Part shown: piece after piece, positions 42,424 through 51,063 of the stretch
Numbering within the stretch: the stretch's first letter is position 1
How the letters are laid out: each line of letters opens with the position of its first letter
Position numbers and translations under genes: made by a program
Source of the DNA: Sulfurimonas sp.
GTDB lineage: Bacteria; Campylobacterota; Campylobacteria; Campylobacterales; Sulfurimonadaceae
DNA length: 51,063 nt
NCBI GenBank assembly: GCA_002899765.1
Contig: PPDH01000022.1
Location: 14,614 to 65,676 of the forward strand
Direction: 5' to 3'
Notes under the pieces: model-generated
Database searches by the model: none
Seen by the model: only the letters and a program-made list of their open reading frames with translations
What the model was told of the DNA's origin: nothing

Positions 42424-43172
42424 TGTCAGATAAAACAGTAAATATTCACAAATCGACTATTGTAGAAGATGGTGCAAAGATAGCTCCGGATGTTACAATA
42501 GGTCCGTTTTGTTTTATCGGCAGAGATGTTGAACTAAAATCTGGATGCACACTAGAGTCAAATGTTATACTCAAAGGTTCCCTTACGGTTGGTGAGAATG
42601 TAAAAATTTTCAGCTTTGCGGTTATAGGGTGTGAAGATTCAGAGATAGTTATAGGCGAGAAAACACATGTGAGAGAGTTTACTCAAATCGGTACGCAAGA
42701 GAGCCTAGATGCCAAAAGTAAAAAAATAATCATCGGTGCTAACAATTTTCTTATGGGTTATGTTCAAATTCTGGGCGGTGTAAAGTTGGGTGATTTTTGT
42801 ATTATAACAAATGCTGTCAGACTTTATGAAAATGTCAAATGCGAAGAGAGAGTAATCATCGGCGGGCTTAGTACGGTTGAAGCAAACAACAACATTGGAA
42901 CAGGAGTCATGATAGGCGGAGCATCCGTCGTAAACTCAGACATTCCTCCGTTTATGCTGGTTGAGGGCAATAAAGCAACCATCAAAGGCTTAAACGTGAT
43001 TGGGCTTAGAAGAAGACTGGAAAAAAAAGGCGACATTGAAGAGATAAAAGCCGTATTCAAAAAGATACTCGGTGACGGCGCAGATAAAATCTTAGCTCAA
43101 GAGATAGCAGATACAAACCCAAATGAGTTTATCAAAAAATTAGCCTCTTTTGTCGCTTCAAGCAATCTTTAG
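42423..43172 (+). CDS. lpxA: LpxA-like acyl-ACP:UDP-GlcNAc(3N) acyltransferase
   Basis: A 249-residue left-handed beta-helix protein with hexapeptide repeats through residue 185, and a C-terminal helical domain (G-L-R-R-R ... A-V-F-K-K-I-L) typical of LpxA. The usual catalytic His of LpxA (T-H-I-A-H-D) is not plainly in place here, where the sequence is F-L-M-G-Y-V-Q-I-L-G-G. This variant may act on a different substrate or be a paralogue, so the symbol is provisional. It overlaps the gnnA stop by one base, placing it in the lipid A operon. Confidence 0.7.
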   Translation: MSDKTVNIHKSTIVEDGAKIAPDVTIGPFCFIGRDVELKSGCTLESNVILKGSLTVGENVKIFSFAVIGCEDSEIVIGEKTHVREFTQIGTQESLDAKSKKIIIGANNFLMGYVQILGGVKLGDFCIITNAVRLYENVKCEERVIIGGLSTVEANNNIGTGVMIGGASVVNSDIPPFMLVEGNKATIKGLNVIGLRRRLEKKGDIEEIKAVFKKILGDGADKILAQEIADTNPNEFIKKLASFVASSNL

Positions 43173-43189
43173 CAAAAGATACTATTCGT

Positions 43190-43248
43190 CTCTTGCCTTG
43201 TAGGCTTTTTTCTGTTTGAGCGTAATTTACTTCTATAATTTTTGTCAT
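43190..43248 (-). pseudogene. N-terminal remnant of a helicase-like gene
   Basis: An ATG (43248) overlaps the stop of the RhuM-like gene (ATGA), and the first 17 codons (M-T-K-I-I-E-V-N-Y-A-Q-T-E-K-S-L) resemble the start of a DEAD-box helicase family often found with restriction genes. The frame then runs into unrelated sequence next to lpxA. The remainder was deleted. The family assignment is from memory and weak. Confidence 0.3.
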
Positions 43249-43841
43249 TTCAATCTCCCCAAAATCTCCAAAGCTTCCATCTTAAACTTATAAAATGCAA
43301 ACCATTTTTTACCCAAATCGTTTATAAAAGCATAAGCATCGTATGTTTGCCCATTGAAGAATATCCCCCTGCTTGGTTTGATACTATCATCTTTAATGAG
43401 TGCTTTCATCTCTCCCATTTGAGACTTTAACACAAATACTTCTTTTTCCAAAGATACAAACCTGTCATTTGTGATTTTTTCAGAGTTTATAACATAACCG
43501 TTTTGGATGTAGTTTTTGAGTACTGAAGTTGCCCATTGTCTAAATCTTATTGCCTTAGATGAATTTGTTCTGTATCCTACAGCTAAAACAATATCTAAGC
43601 TATAAAAACTTACGGGTTTATCAGAATTTGCAATATGCATTTTTTGCATATTGCTTTTTTCATCCACTTCATTGTCTCTGAAAATATTATTGATATGCCT
43701 GCTGATGACGCTTTGGTCTTTTTCAAAAATATCACACAACTGTGCTTGCGTAAGCCAAATAGTATCTTCATTAACCGAGACATTCAGTTCTAACTCACCG
43801 TCGTTATAGATAACCATATCCGATTTATTTACCTTCTTCAT
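43245..43841 (-). CDS. RhuM-family protein, shortened
   Basis: About 198 residues from ATG 43841 (the frame is open to TTG 43856). The pattern W-L-T-Q-A-Q-L-C-D-I-F, then V-I-S-R-H-I-N-N-I-F, Y-R-T-N-S-S-K-A-I-R-F-R-Q-W-A-T is the RhuM family (N-terminal helix-turn-helix, then an A-I-R-F-R domain). Full-length members reach 300 or more residues; this one ends soon after F-N-G-Q-T-Y-D-A-Y-A-F. It stands in a decayed restriction/defence locus on the strand opposite to the lipid A genes. Confidence 0.7.
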   Translation of the reverse strand: MKKVNKSDMVIYNDGELELNVSVNEDTIWLTQAQLCDIFEKDQSVISRHINNIFRDNEVDEKSNMQKMHIANSDKPVSFYSLDIVLAVGYRTNSSKAIRFRQWATSVLKNYIQNGYVINSEKITNDRFVSLEKEVFVLKSQMGEMKALIKDDSIKPSRGIFFNGQTYDAYAFINDLGKKWFAFYKFKMEALEILGRLK

Positions 43842-43937
43842 AGTTGAGAGTTCCAAGTGTTGATTTTGTACATCATACTAAAACAATTTATTTTTATTGA
43901 AAAGTATGTCATTTTGAAATATTTTTATTTTTTACCT

Positions 43938-44027
43938 CTATTGTAAAAAGCTCCGCCAAGTCACACAACCTTGTATCACTTGAAGCTCTCCAATGGTGTG
44001 GGGTTTGTTTGAGATGGTGTCGGTCAT
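43938..44027 (-). pseudogene. Short remnant ORF in decayed defence locus
   Basis: 29 codons starting with an ATGA overlap at the end of the preceding remnant (M-T-D-T-I-S-N-K-P-H-T-I-G-E-L-Q...). The stop-start overlaps in this stretch show that a compact operon once ran through here. Only the 5' end of this gene is left, and its product cannot be named. Confidence 0.3.
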
Positions 44028-44078
44028 TTAATATTCTCATCTATTTCATCAAATAAACTTCCTTGCTTTTCTTCTCTT
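44024..44078 (-). pseudogene. C-terminal remnant (R-E-E-K-Q-G-S-L-F-D-E)
   Basis: A short open stretch ending at TGA 44024-44026 encodes Q-G-S-L-F-D-E-I-D-E-N-I-K, which looks like an authentic hydrophilic C-terminus. It is one frame off from the ATPase remnant just upstream, so a deletion or frameshift separates them. It may be the tail of the same gene or of another restriction gene. Confidence 0.25.
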
Positions 44079-44403
44079 ATTTTTCAATTTCAACTTTCGC
44101 ATTTTTTACATTTTCTTCGGCTATAACATTTTGTTCTGATATTGTAAAAACACCTTTTAAATCATCTTTTTCATAAAAATTTTCATTAATAAACTCTTAA
44201 TTATATACTCCTTTTTTTGCTGTTTCTCCACCAGAGATTGAACAATCATTAAATTTATTATTGCTTTTATCTTTTAAAAAATTTGACAAAGTTGTTTTCC
44301 CTGTTCCATTTAGGCCATAAACAAGATTTATTTTCTTATCTGTATTTAATGCTCTTTCATGCGTATAACTAGCAATATTTTTTACTTTTATAGAAGTAAT
44401 CAT
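44077..44403 (-). pseudogene. PrrC/AAA_13-like ATPase, N-terminal remnant with in-frame stop
   Basis: The first 68 residues hold I-K-N-I-A-S-Y and the P-loop G-L-N-G-T-G-K-T-T. TAA at 44197-44199 is followed in the same frame by E-F-I-N-E-N-F-Y-E-K-D-D-L-K-G-V-F-T, which is exactly the continuation (V-Y-N-x-x-F-I-x-E-N-F) seen in PrrC-type anticodon nuclease and related AAA_13 ATPases. The frame ends for good at 44077. Only about 15% of a normal gene is present, so it is dead. Confidence 0.6.
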
Positions 44404-44558
44404 TTTTTACTCTCCTTGCTCGTCATCTTATGATACATTTTAAAGAGGTATTCTAAGCGTTCTTCGTCGGTTTCAAATGGTTCTCGGTAGCATTGTTCTA
44501 TGGCGGTGTCTAGGGTTTAGTGGCAGTATAAGTTGTTTTTTATTTCTATGATGGTCAT
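44400..44558 (-). pseudogene. Small hypothetical gene with in-frame stop
   Basis: 52 codons from ATG 44558 to TGA 44400-44402, with a TAA at 44517-44519. Around it the frame reads N-N-L-Y-C-H-[stop]-T-L-D-T-A-I-E-Q-C-Y-R-E-P-F-E-T, an obviously coding segment. Gln (CAA to TAA) would fit. Its end overlaps the start of the ATPase remnant by four bases, so both belonged to the same former operon. Confidence 0.5.
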
Positions 44559-44790
44559 AAAAAATATGCCTTATGATTATTGTTTGTGATTGTTTTTTAT
44601 TATATCTAAATTTATGTAAGAGTTTTGAGAGTCGATTTTGATTTAATTGAATTCTCTGAATTTAGATTGCCGCGCTTTTAAAGAAGCTCGCAATGTACTG
44701 TCATTTGCCAAGGAGTTTACGACAAAGCAATCTATATTTAATCAGAGTATTCAATTCGCATAGCATGCAAAAGCGCATGCTATATTTTTG

Positions 44791-47070
44791 CTAGCTTTGT
44801 AGTTTTGTTCTTACTATTTTCACTGCCTCAACCATGTTTTTAAGTGAGGGTTTTACCTCCTCCCATTTTCTGGTTTTAAGTCCGCAATCCGGGTTTATCC
44901 AGAGTTGCTCTTTTGGCAGAACTTCAAGCAGAAGCTCTATCTGTTTTACTATCTCCTCAACGCTTGGGATTCTTGGGCTATGGATGTCATAAACTCCCGG
45001 TCCTACCTCTTTTGTATAGCCAACTTTTTTAAAGATTTTCAGTAGTTCATTACCGCTTCTTGCAGTCTCTATAGAGATAACATCTGCATCCATATCTTCT
45101 ATGGTGTTTATGATATCGTTAAACTCGCTATAGCACATGTGAGTATGGATTTGCGTCTCTTTTTTTGCACTGCTAACGGCGATTTTGAAGTCTCTCGTTG
45201 CCCACGCTTCATACGCTTTTATCTTCGCGCTTCTTAGCGGATAACCCTCTTTAAATGCCGCTTCATCGACCTGTATGATTTTTATCCCAGCTTTTTGCAA
45301 GTCGTCTATCTCATCACTTAGTGCCACAGCTATCTGTTTTGAAACTTCGCCTCTTGGCATATCGTCTCTTACAAACGACCAGTTGAGTATGGTTACGGGT
45401 CCCGTTAACATCCCTTTCATTATGTTGCTTGTGCTGCTTTGTGCATAAGTTATCCAATCAACCGTCATAGGTTTTGGTCTGCTTATATCTCCGTAGATAA
45501 AGGGCGGTTTTACACATCTGCTTCCGTAACTCTGCACCCATCCGTTTTGGCTAAATCCATATCCCTTTAGCTGCTCACCGAAATACTCAACCATATCATT
45601 TCTCTCAGGCTCACCGTGGACTAAAATCTCCAAACCGCACTCCTCCTGAAATGCCACACACTCATCTATGTACTTTTTCATCTCTTTTTCATAACTCTCT
45701 TTTGAGATATGAGCGGCTTTAAAATCGCTTCTTGCACATCGTAGCTCCGAAGTTTGCGGAAATGAGCCTATGGTTGTCGTTACCAAATCGCCGTATCCCA
45801 AAATCTCTCTTTGAAGTTTTAGTCTCTCTTTTGCATCGCCTTCTCTTTGGAGTTTAGTATGCTTCTTTACTCTCTCTTGTACGGTTTTGTCATGGATGAG
45901 AGGCGAATTTTTTCTGCTTTGGTTTGCATTTGCATTGTTCTGTAAAGCCTCTTTTTGAGCCTCATCCAAACTACTCTCTGCATCAAAAAAGATTTTTGAG
46001 ATAAGCGAAATCTCATCTAACTTTTCAAGTGCAAAACTTAACCACTCTTTTATATCATGACTCATCTTTTCTTCATACTTTAACGTAAAAGGAGAGTGAA
46101 GAAGCGAGCATGACGAACTTATCAAGATATTCTCTTTTTTCACTACTTTTGCAATATGTTCTAAAAGTGTGATAGTTTTTGCGATATCACATCTCCATAT
46201 ATTTCTGCCATCCACTACTCCCGCTAAAAGCTTTTTACCGCTAGAGGCGATAATGTCAAGCGAATTAAGATTTTCATCTCCATGTAAAAAGTCCAGTCCC
46301 AATGCCCAGATTGGCGTATGAACTAAAATCTTTGTCGCTTCGTTTGAGTGTTCAAAATATGTAACGAGTGCGATTTTTATATTTGATGCAACTTTCCCTA
46401 GTCTGTCATAAGTAGGTTTTATAAGACTAAGAACTTTTGTCTCAAGCTCCTTTACAAAAATAGGCTCATCAATCTGAATCGTTATCTCATCATCAAGAGT
46501 GCTTATGGCTTTTAAAAGCTCTTCATAAACGGGAATTATTTTGCTCCAAAGTTCATAAACATCGCCGCGGTCAACTCTTTTGCTAAGTCCTAAATATGTT
46601 ATAGGACCGATGATATTTATCTTTGTTTTTATACCAAGAGCTTTTGCTTCTTTATACTCCTCTATAATTTTTGAAGCATTAAGTGAGTAGTTGTCCTCAA
46701 GACTTAGTTCGGGAACGATATAGTGGTAATTTGTGTTAAACCACTTTGTCATCTCCATAGCAACGCTTGAAGCATTGCCTCTTGCCATTGCAAAGTACAA
46801 CTCCTCATCTTTTAGTTCTTTAAATCTTTTTGGAATTGCACCTAACATGATAGAAGTATCAAGCATATTGTCATAGAGCGAAAAATCATTAGAACTTATA
46901 AACTCAATTCCCGCATCCCTTTGATACTCCCAGTGTCTTTTTTTTAGCTCAAGTGCTACTTTTAGGACATCATCAAATGAGCATTTTTTTGCCCAAAACT
47001 CCTCTAAAACTCTTTTTAATTCCCTTTGTTCCCCTATTCTAGGGAATCCTACTATGTAATTTTTTGACAT
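44791..47070 (-). CDS. metE: Cobalamin-independent methionine synthase
   Basis: A 759-residue protein from ATG 47070, preceded by AAGGA; a further seven codons upstream are open. MetE transfers the methyl group of 5-methyl-THF-polyglutamate to homocysteine. The N-terminal half-repeat begins G-F-P-R-I-G-E-Q-R-E-L-K, and the C-terminal catalytic half has the zinc ligands in H-M-C-Y-S-E-F and N-P-D-C-G-L-K-T-R. Intact and of usual length. No riboswitch is apparent upstream. Confidence 0.96.
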   Translation of the reverse strand: MSKNYIVGFPRIGEQRELKRVLEEFWAKKCSFDDVLKVALELKKRHWEYQRDAGIEFISSNDFSLYDNMLDTSIMLGAIPKRFKELKDEELYFAMARGNASSVAMEMTKWFNTNYHYIVPELSLEDNYSLNASKIIEEYKEAKALGIKTKINIIGPITYLGLSKRVDRGDVYELWSKIIPVYEELLKAISTLDDEITIQIDEPIFVKELETKVLSLIKPTYDRLGKVASNIKIALVTYFEHSNEATKILVHTPIWALGLDFLHGDENLNSLDIIASSGKKLLAGVVDGRNIWRCDIAKTITLLEHIAKVVKKENILISSSCSLLHSPFTLKYEEKMSHDIKEWLSFALEKLDEISLISKIFFDAESSLDEAQKEALQNNANANQSRKNSPLIHDKTVQERVKKHTKLQREGDAKERLKLQREILGYGDLVTTTIGSFPQTSELRCARSDFKAAHISKESYEKEMKKYIDECVAFQEECGLEILVHGEPERNDMVEYFGEQLKGYGFSQNGWVQSYGSRCVKPPFIYGDISRPKPMTVDWITYAQSSTSNIMKGMLTGPVTILNWSFVRDDMPRGEVSKQIAVALSDEIDDLQKAGIKIIQVDEAAFKEGYPLRSAKIKAYEAWATRDFKIAVSSAKKETQIHTHMCYSEFNDIINTIEDMDADVISIETARSGNELLKIFKKVGYTKEVGPGVYDIHSPRIPSVEEIVKQIELLLEVLPKEQLWINPDCGLKTRKWEEVKPSLKNMVEAVKIVRTKLQS

Positions 47071-47138
47071 GTAAATATCCTTGTGTGTCATTATTTTTTT
47101 ATTTTGTATTTTTTGTAATGATTTTGTAAAAAAGGATA

Positions 47139-47339
47139 TTAAAGTGGAGGATGTACACCCGTGCGTCTAAATGCGAAATAAGTCGTGTAGTATGGACATC
47201 TTGGAATAAAATGGTTTAACAGAAGAACAAGCCGTATCTTGCGTTTAAAAAAAAGATTGCAGTGACATGGCTTAGAAAAGAGGAGGTGTAATAGTCTTGA
47301 TTTTGCTATCTCATAAGTATCGCTAAAGAGCTTCAACAT
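47139..47339 (-). CDS. Small Cys- and Arg-rich hypothetical protein
   Basis: A 66-residue frame 32 bases downstream of dsbD, starting ATG 47339 behind GGAGGAAG. It contains K-P-C-H-C-N-L-F-F-K-R-K and ends C-P-Y-Y-T-T-Y-F-A-F-R-R-T-G-V-H-P-P-L. The placement after dsbD on the same strand and the good ribosome binding site support a real gene. I do not recognise the family, and a spurious frame cannot be ruled out. Confidence 0.4.
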   Translation of the reverse strand: MLKLFSDTYEIAKSRLLHLLFSKPCHCNLFFKRKIRLVLLLNHFIPRCPYYTTYFAFRRTGVHPPL

Positions 47340-47370
47340 CTTCCTCCATCTTTTTTTTCAGAATTATACA

Positions 47371-49143
47371 TTAAATACTACTTAAATGTTCCAAAAAATT
47401 CTCTGGTTCTATAAATCCTACTATAGTTTTTGACTCAATAACATGTAACTCTTTATCAAAAAATATTAATACTGGCGGACCGAATACTCCGTACTTTTTA
47501 CTTAACTCTTTTTGCTCTTTGCTATTTTGTGTAACATCGGCTTGAATCAGCACATATTCGCCCAGCTTTTCTTTGACTGCTTCATTAGAGAATGTTTTTT
47601 TATCAAGCTCTTTACACACCGCACACCACTCTGCACTAAAATCAAGCATAATTTTTTTGCATCTGTTTGCTTCTAAAATCTTATCAAGCTCTTTGATTGA
47701 AGTTATTTTTTCAAACTTTAAATGCGAAGATAAAGCGGCATCAGATGAAATTGATATGGAAGGCTTTAAAAATTCCAGCGGTTTTGTCATACTGTTTGAA
47801 CCGCCTAGAACTCCTATAAAAAGAGATACTGAATAGATAAAGACTATGATTGCGGTGCTTTTTCTAAATGTATGCGCATCCTTCTCAAATGCGCCGAAAT
47901 AGACTGCAAAACCTATCCCCAAAATAGAGTACAGAAGCATTATGATATAGCTGTCTAAAACTCTCTCAAGCATCCAAATAGCAACGCCTAGCATCATCAC
48001 GCCGAATATTGCGCTAACCATAGTCATCCATGCACCCGGTTTAGGCATAAATTTACCTGCACTCACACCCACTAAAATAAGCGGAACACCCATTCCCATG
48101 CTCATGGCAAAAAGTGCCGCACCGCCTAGAAGTGCATCTCCCGTCTGTCCTATGTAAACCAAAGCACCTGCAAGCGGAGCCGCGACACATGGACCCACAA
48201 TCAAAGCCGATAGAAATCCCATCACTGCAACACCGATATAACCGCCGCGGTTTGTGTGGTGATTTGAGCTAATCTTAGAAACAAAAGAGTCAGGAAGTTT
48301 CAGCTCATAAAACCCAAACATGCTAAATGCGAGTGCGACAAAAATTGCTGAAAATGTATATATAGCCCACGGTGCTTGAAGAGCGGCTTGCAGATTTGAA
48401 CCAAACAGTCCCGCTAAAACTCCTGCTATCGTGTAAGCAACCGCCATAGCAAGAACATAAACAAGAGAGAGCATAAACGCTCTTTTAGTCGTTATTCCCT
48501 CGCCTTGAGAAATAATTATCCCGGAAATAATAGGAATCATAGGAAAAGTACATGGCGTAAGTGCAAGAAGAAGTCCAAAACCTAAAAACGTAAGAAGAAC
48601 AAGAGCAATACTTCCCTCTTTGATAGTGTCGGCAATAGAGTCGCTTTCCGAGAGCTCTTTTTTAACTTCGATATTTACTTCAATCTTCTCTTTCCCGCTC
48701 TTCTCTTTACTCAGACTATCGGCAAGCTTTGCGCTATCTACTTCAAACACAAATGTTTCAGTATACGGCTCATAACAAAGACCCTGTTCCGAGCATCCCT
48801 GATAAGAGAGTTCAAACTCTACGCTTACCAAACCGTTAACTTCCGTCTCTTTTTCCAAACTTATGCTAAATATCGGAGATTCCAAGTAGACCATGTCGCC
48901 ATGATGCTCTACACTTTTTGGCTTTTTTACATCTTTTATGCGGATACCGCTTTGGTTTTTTATCTCAAATTTCAGAGCATCTTCGTAAAGATATATATCT
49001 TTGCCCAGTTCAATTGTTGCCTCTATCTGCATCTTATCGTTTAATTTTGCAGCTGGTTTAAAAGCTTCCTCGGGCATTAAAAATTTAGGCTGTGCGCCAA
49101 AAAGTAAAATAGATGAGACAAGAAGCAAAAGAAGTTTTTTCAT
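47371..49143 (-). CDS. dsbD: Thiol:disulfide interchange protein DsbD
   Basis: A 590-residue membrane protein that carries electrons from cytosolic thioredoxin to the periplasm, for example for cytochrome c maturation. It has a signal peptide; the N-terminal alpha domain with Y-Q-G-C-S-E-Q-G-L-C; eight membrane helices with the buried cysteines (L-T-P-C-T-F-P and V-G-P-C-V-A-A-P); and a C-terminal thioredoxin domain with W-C-A-V-C-K-E-L-D. All six functional cysteines are present. Confidence 0.96.
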   Translation of the reverse strand: MKKLLLLLVSSILLFGAQPKFLMPEEAFKPAAKLNDKMQIEATIELGKDIYLYEDALKFEIKNQSGIRIKDVKKPKSVEHHGDMVYLESPIFSISLEKETEVNGLVSVEFELSYQGCSEQGLCYEPYTETFVFEVDSAKLADSLSKEKSGKEKIEVNIEVKKELSESDSIADTIKEGSIALVLLTFLGFGLLLALTPCTFPMIPIISGIIISQGEGITTKRAFMLSLVYVLAMAVAYTIAGVLAGLFGSNLQAALQAPWAIYTFSAIFVALAFSMFGFYELKLPDSFVSKISSNHHTNRGGYIGVAVMGFLSALIVGPCVAAPLAGALVYIGQTGDALLGGAALFAMSMGMGVPLILVGVSAGKFMPKPGAWMTMVSAIFGVMMLGVAIWMLERVLDSYIIMLLYSILGIGFAVYFGAFEKDAHTFRKSTAIIVFIYSVSLFIGVLGGSNSMTKPLEFLKPSISISSDAALSSHLKFEKITSIKELDKILEANRCKKIMLDFSAEWCAVCKELDKKTFSNEAVKEKLGEYVLIQADVTQNSKEQKELSKKYGVFGPPVLIFFDKELHVIESKTIVGFIEPENFLEHLSSI

Positions 49144-49213
49144 GATTATTTTTTCCGATTTTGTAATGTGGCAAAATTATAACAAATAAAAGAAAAATGC
49201 CTTGCATCGATAT

Positions 49214-50959
49214 CTATTTTTTAGTCCTATTCTTTAACATCTCTTCCATTTCCTCTACCGATATTGCCTTAGAATAGTAATAACCTTGAATGTAGTCACA
49301 TCCGTTTTCAACCAAAAACTCTTTTTGCTCTAGAGTTTCAACTCCCTCGGCAATTACACTGAGTTTTAAGCTCTTTGCCAAAGCTATGATTGCTATTGCT
49401 ATGCTTACATCTTCTTCATTGTTTGGCAGACCGTCTATAAAAGATTTGTCTATTTTTAACTTATCTATCGGCAGGTGTTTTAAGTATGAAAGTGATGAGT
49501 AACCTGTTCCAAAATCATCAACGGCAAGCTCAATCCCCATTTGGCTGATTTTACCTAAAACTTCTATCGCACTTTGCGGGTTCTTCATAATTTCACCCTC
49601 CGTAACTTCAAGTTCTATCCATTGAGGTTTACACCCACTCTCTATTAAAATCAGGTTTAATTTATCTGCAAAACCTTTTTGATCCAATTGTTTCATGGAG
49701 AGATTTAAAGCTAAAATTCCAGGGTCTAGCCCCATCTCATACCACTTCGCTACTTGAGTCATTGCACTTTTCATCACCCAACTATCAATCGCTAAAATAA
49801 GACCTGTTTCTTGCGCAAGAGGAATAAATTTATCGGGAAAAATCATCCCAACATCAGGATGCTGCCATCTAACAAGCGCTTCCATTCCAATCATTTTGTC
49901 TGTTTTGCCGTTGACTTGAGGTTGAAAATAGACACTAAACTCATCATTAGCCAATGCTTTTCTAAGACTCGTTTCCATCATGACTCTTTTAAACGCAAGC
50001 TCTGTCATATCTGATGAATAGAATTGAAAATTATTTCTTCCTTCTTCTTTAGCTTTAAACATTGCGGCATCTGCGTTTTTTAACAAATTATCAGATTCAA
50101 TCCCATCATCCGGAAATATACTGATTCCTATACTTGAAGTTACATATAGGGTATGCCTATCAATATAAATAGCGTTTGATAATGATAAAATTATTTTTTG
50201 TGCAAGAACTGAAGCGTCTTCTCCCTTTTTTAAACTTTGAGCCAAAATCGTAAATTCATCTCCGCCTAAGCGCGAAATTGTATCTTCCTTGCGTATAATC
50301 CTCTGAAGTCTTTTAGAGATAATTTGAAGAACTTTGTCTCCGATAACATGACCCAGCGAGTCATTTATCTGTTTAAACCTATCTAAATCTACAAAGAGCA
50401 ACGCAAACGTAGCATTTTTCCGTTTTGCCACCTCGATTAAATGTTGCAGTCTATCATTAAATAAAACTCTATTTGGAAGTCCCGTTAGCGAATCATAATG
50501 AGTCTGATAGTCCAAAATATTTTTCTGTTCTGTAATCTCATCAGCATAATCTCTTATAAGCTTGTACATCAACACAATGACAACTATCATCAGAAGTATG
50601 GTGGTTATAATAGACACCCATCTTACAAATACAATGGTATCCATATAGTAATCCATCCTATCCATAAATGCAAAATAACCTATAGGAGTGTTTTTATAAT
50701 CACGCAAATCATATCCGCGAAAAAGCAGATACTCTTTGTTGTCTTTATTTACAAAATAACTGCTTTTGTCGATAATCTGCTTATCAACGACATCGGTAAT
50801 TGAAACATCTTCATCACGCGGTATATCAAACTTTAATAATGAGTATTCATTTGTAAATTCATCTAAATAATCGGTTGCATTTTCATCATACATGTACATT
50901 TGTGCAGCCGCTTTTTTTGTCAATAACAGCATAGGCGTATTTAAATTTAAAATTGACAA
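49214..50959 (-). CDS. GGDEF-EAL c-di-GMP enzyme with periplasmic domain, N-terminus disturbed
   Basis: About 581 residues. A short periplasmic part and one membrane helix (about residues 110-132) are followed by GGDEF (R-L-G-G-D-E-F, intact) and EAL (M-E-A-L-V-R-W; D-D-F-G-T-G-Y). The frame is open up to 51028, with only TTG as a start at 50959. In another frame a 19-codon ORF from ATG 51054 ends at 50995 and, with one base added, would join to K-L-G-A-K-A-Q-Y-L-I-S-R. The gene is therefore probably frameshifted at its start, next to the 24-bp repeat. Confidence 0.85.
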   Translation of the reverse strand: MSILNLNTPMLLLTKKAAAQMYMYDENATDYLDEFTNEYSLLKFDIPRDEDVSITDVVDKQIIDKSSYFVNKDNKEYLLFRGYDLRDYKNTPIGYFAFMDRMDYYMDTIVFVRWVSIITTILLMIVVIVLMYKLIRDYADEITEQKNILDYQTHYDSLTGLPNRVLFNDRLQHLIEVAKRKNATFALLFVDLDRFKQINDSLGHVIGDKVLQIISKRLQRIIRKEDTISRLGGDEFTILAQSLKKGEDASVLAQKIILSLSNAIYIDRHTLYVTSSIGISIFPDDGIESDNLLKNADAAMFKAKEEGRNNFQFYSSDMTELAFKRVMMETSLRKALANDEFSVYFQPQVNGKTDKMIGMEALVRWQHPDVGMIFPDKFIPLAQETGLILAIDSWVMKSAMTQVAKWYEMGLDPGILALNLSMKQLDQKGFADKLNLILIESGCKPQWIELEVTEGEIMKNPQSAIEVLGKISQMGIELAVDDFGTGYSSLSYLKHLPIDKLKIDKSFIDGLPNNEEDVSIAIAIIALAKSLKLSVIAEGVETLEQKEFLVENGCDYIQGYYYSKAISVEEMEEMLKNRTKK

Positions 50960-50973
50960 TCTAGATATTAGAT

Positions 50974-50997
50974 ACTGAGCTTTCGCACCTAATTTTA
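50974..50997. repeat. 24-bp inverted repeat, right copy
   Basis: This copy is exactly complementary to 71-94. Here the sequence is part of the open frame of the GGDEF-EAL gene (K-L-G-A-K-A-Q on the minus strand), at the point where the frame is disturbed. Because the two copies are inverted, recombination between them would flip the whole 50.9 kb between them. Confidence 0.7.
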
Positions 50998-51063
50998 TAG
51001 TGTTACATTCGGTAGTAGCGGTATTCTCTCAGCATTTGTCATATCTATTGACATGTATTTTTC

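Noticed and set aside
50995-51054. TPP-riboswitch-like GCTGAGA near the right end
   Set aside because: The other conserved thi-box parts are missing, and the stretch can be read as coding sequence of the disturbed GGDEF-EAL N-terminus.

Overview
The window is AT-rich bacterial DNA. The gene content points to a Campylobacterota member, most likely a Sulfurimonas-like chemolithotroph: diguanylate cyclase/phosphodiesterases with periplasmic sensors, a GnnA/GnnB/LpxA/LpxB lipid A set, a DHOase-like protein without metal ligands, efp, tgt, metE and dsbD. The taxon is inferred from gene families, not from a marker gene.

Layout. (1) 1-7.2 kb is a conjugative/mobilisable element: a cut-off HUH-type gene, an orphan N6-adenine methyltransferase, a candidate oriT, then an R388-like trwA-trwB-trwC order (ribbon-helix-helix accessory protein, coupling ATPase, MobF relaxase-helicase). 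(2) 6.9-27.1 kb is a dense accessory island. Its left half (minus strand) encodes a secreted repeat protein with a WYL regulator, a PcfJ-like protein, a ClpA-D2-like ATPase with a small partner, a HAD/phosphoribosyltransferase/DprA operon, and a periplasmic caspase + trypsin + membrane-protein operon. Its right half (plus strand) encodes small membrane proteins, a secreted two-HKD phospholipase-D protein, a ZorA/ZorB-like (MotA/MotB-like) pair and two lipoproteins. (3) 27.1-30.3 kb holds antirestriction-type ArdC genes, two of them preceded by copies of the same long foldable leader, and tiny membrane ORFs. (4) From tRNA-fMet (30.55 kb) onward the DNA looks chromosomal: c-di-GMP enzymes, efp, tgt, pyrC-like, a hybrid kinase, cytochrome c, lipid A genes, a decayed restriction/defence locus (43.2-44.6 kb), metE and dsbD.

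The main discovery is a shared promoter module in region 2. Eight promoters carry TAGACAAAATANGWCC (or a close variant) followed, always after exactly 11 bases, by a -10 hexamer TAYAMT. A ninth, degenerate site precedes the PcfJ-like gene. These sites lie on both strands and tie about 20 genes over 20 kb into one regulon that includes its own WYL-type transcription factor. Many products are secreted, lipidated or membrane-bound, so the set looks like an envelope-centred conflict or stress system with a cytosolic ssDNA/nucleotide arm (DprA, PRTase, HAD). It is not one of the standard defence systems I can name; the closest relative is Zorya, but ZorC and ZorD are absent here.

A second theme is that at least eight genes across the window are interrupted by one in-frame stop codon with coding sequence continuing in the same frame (methyltransferase, coupling protein, relaxase, DprA, a GGDEF-EAL protein, GnnA, and two remnants). 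Either the sequence carries point errors, or many genes here were inactivated by recent single substitutions.
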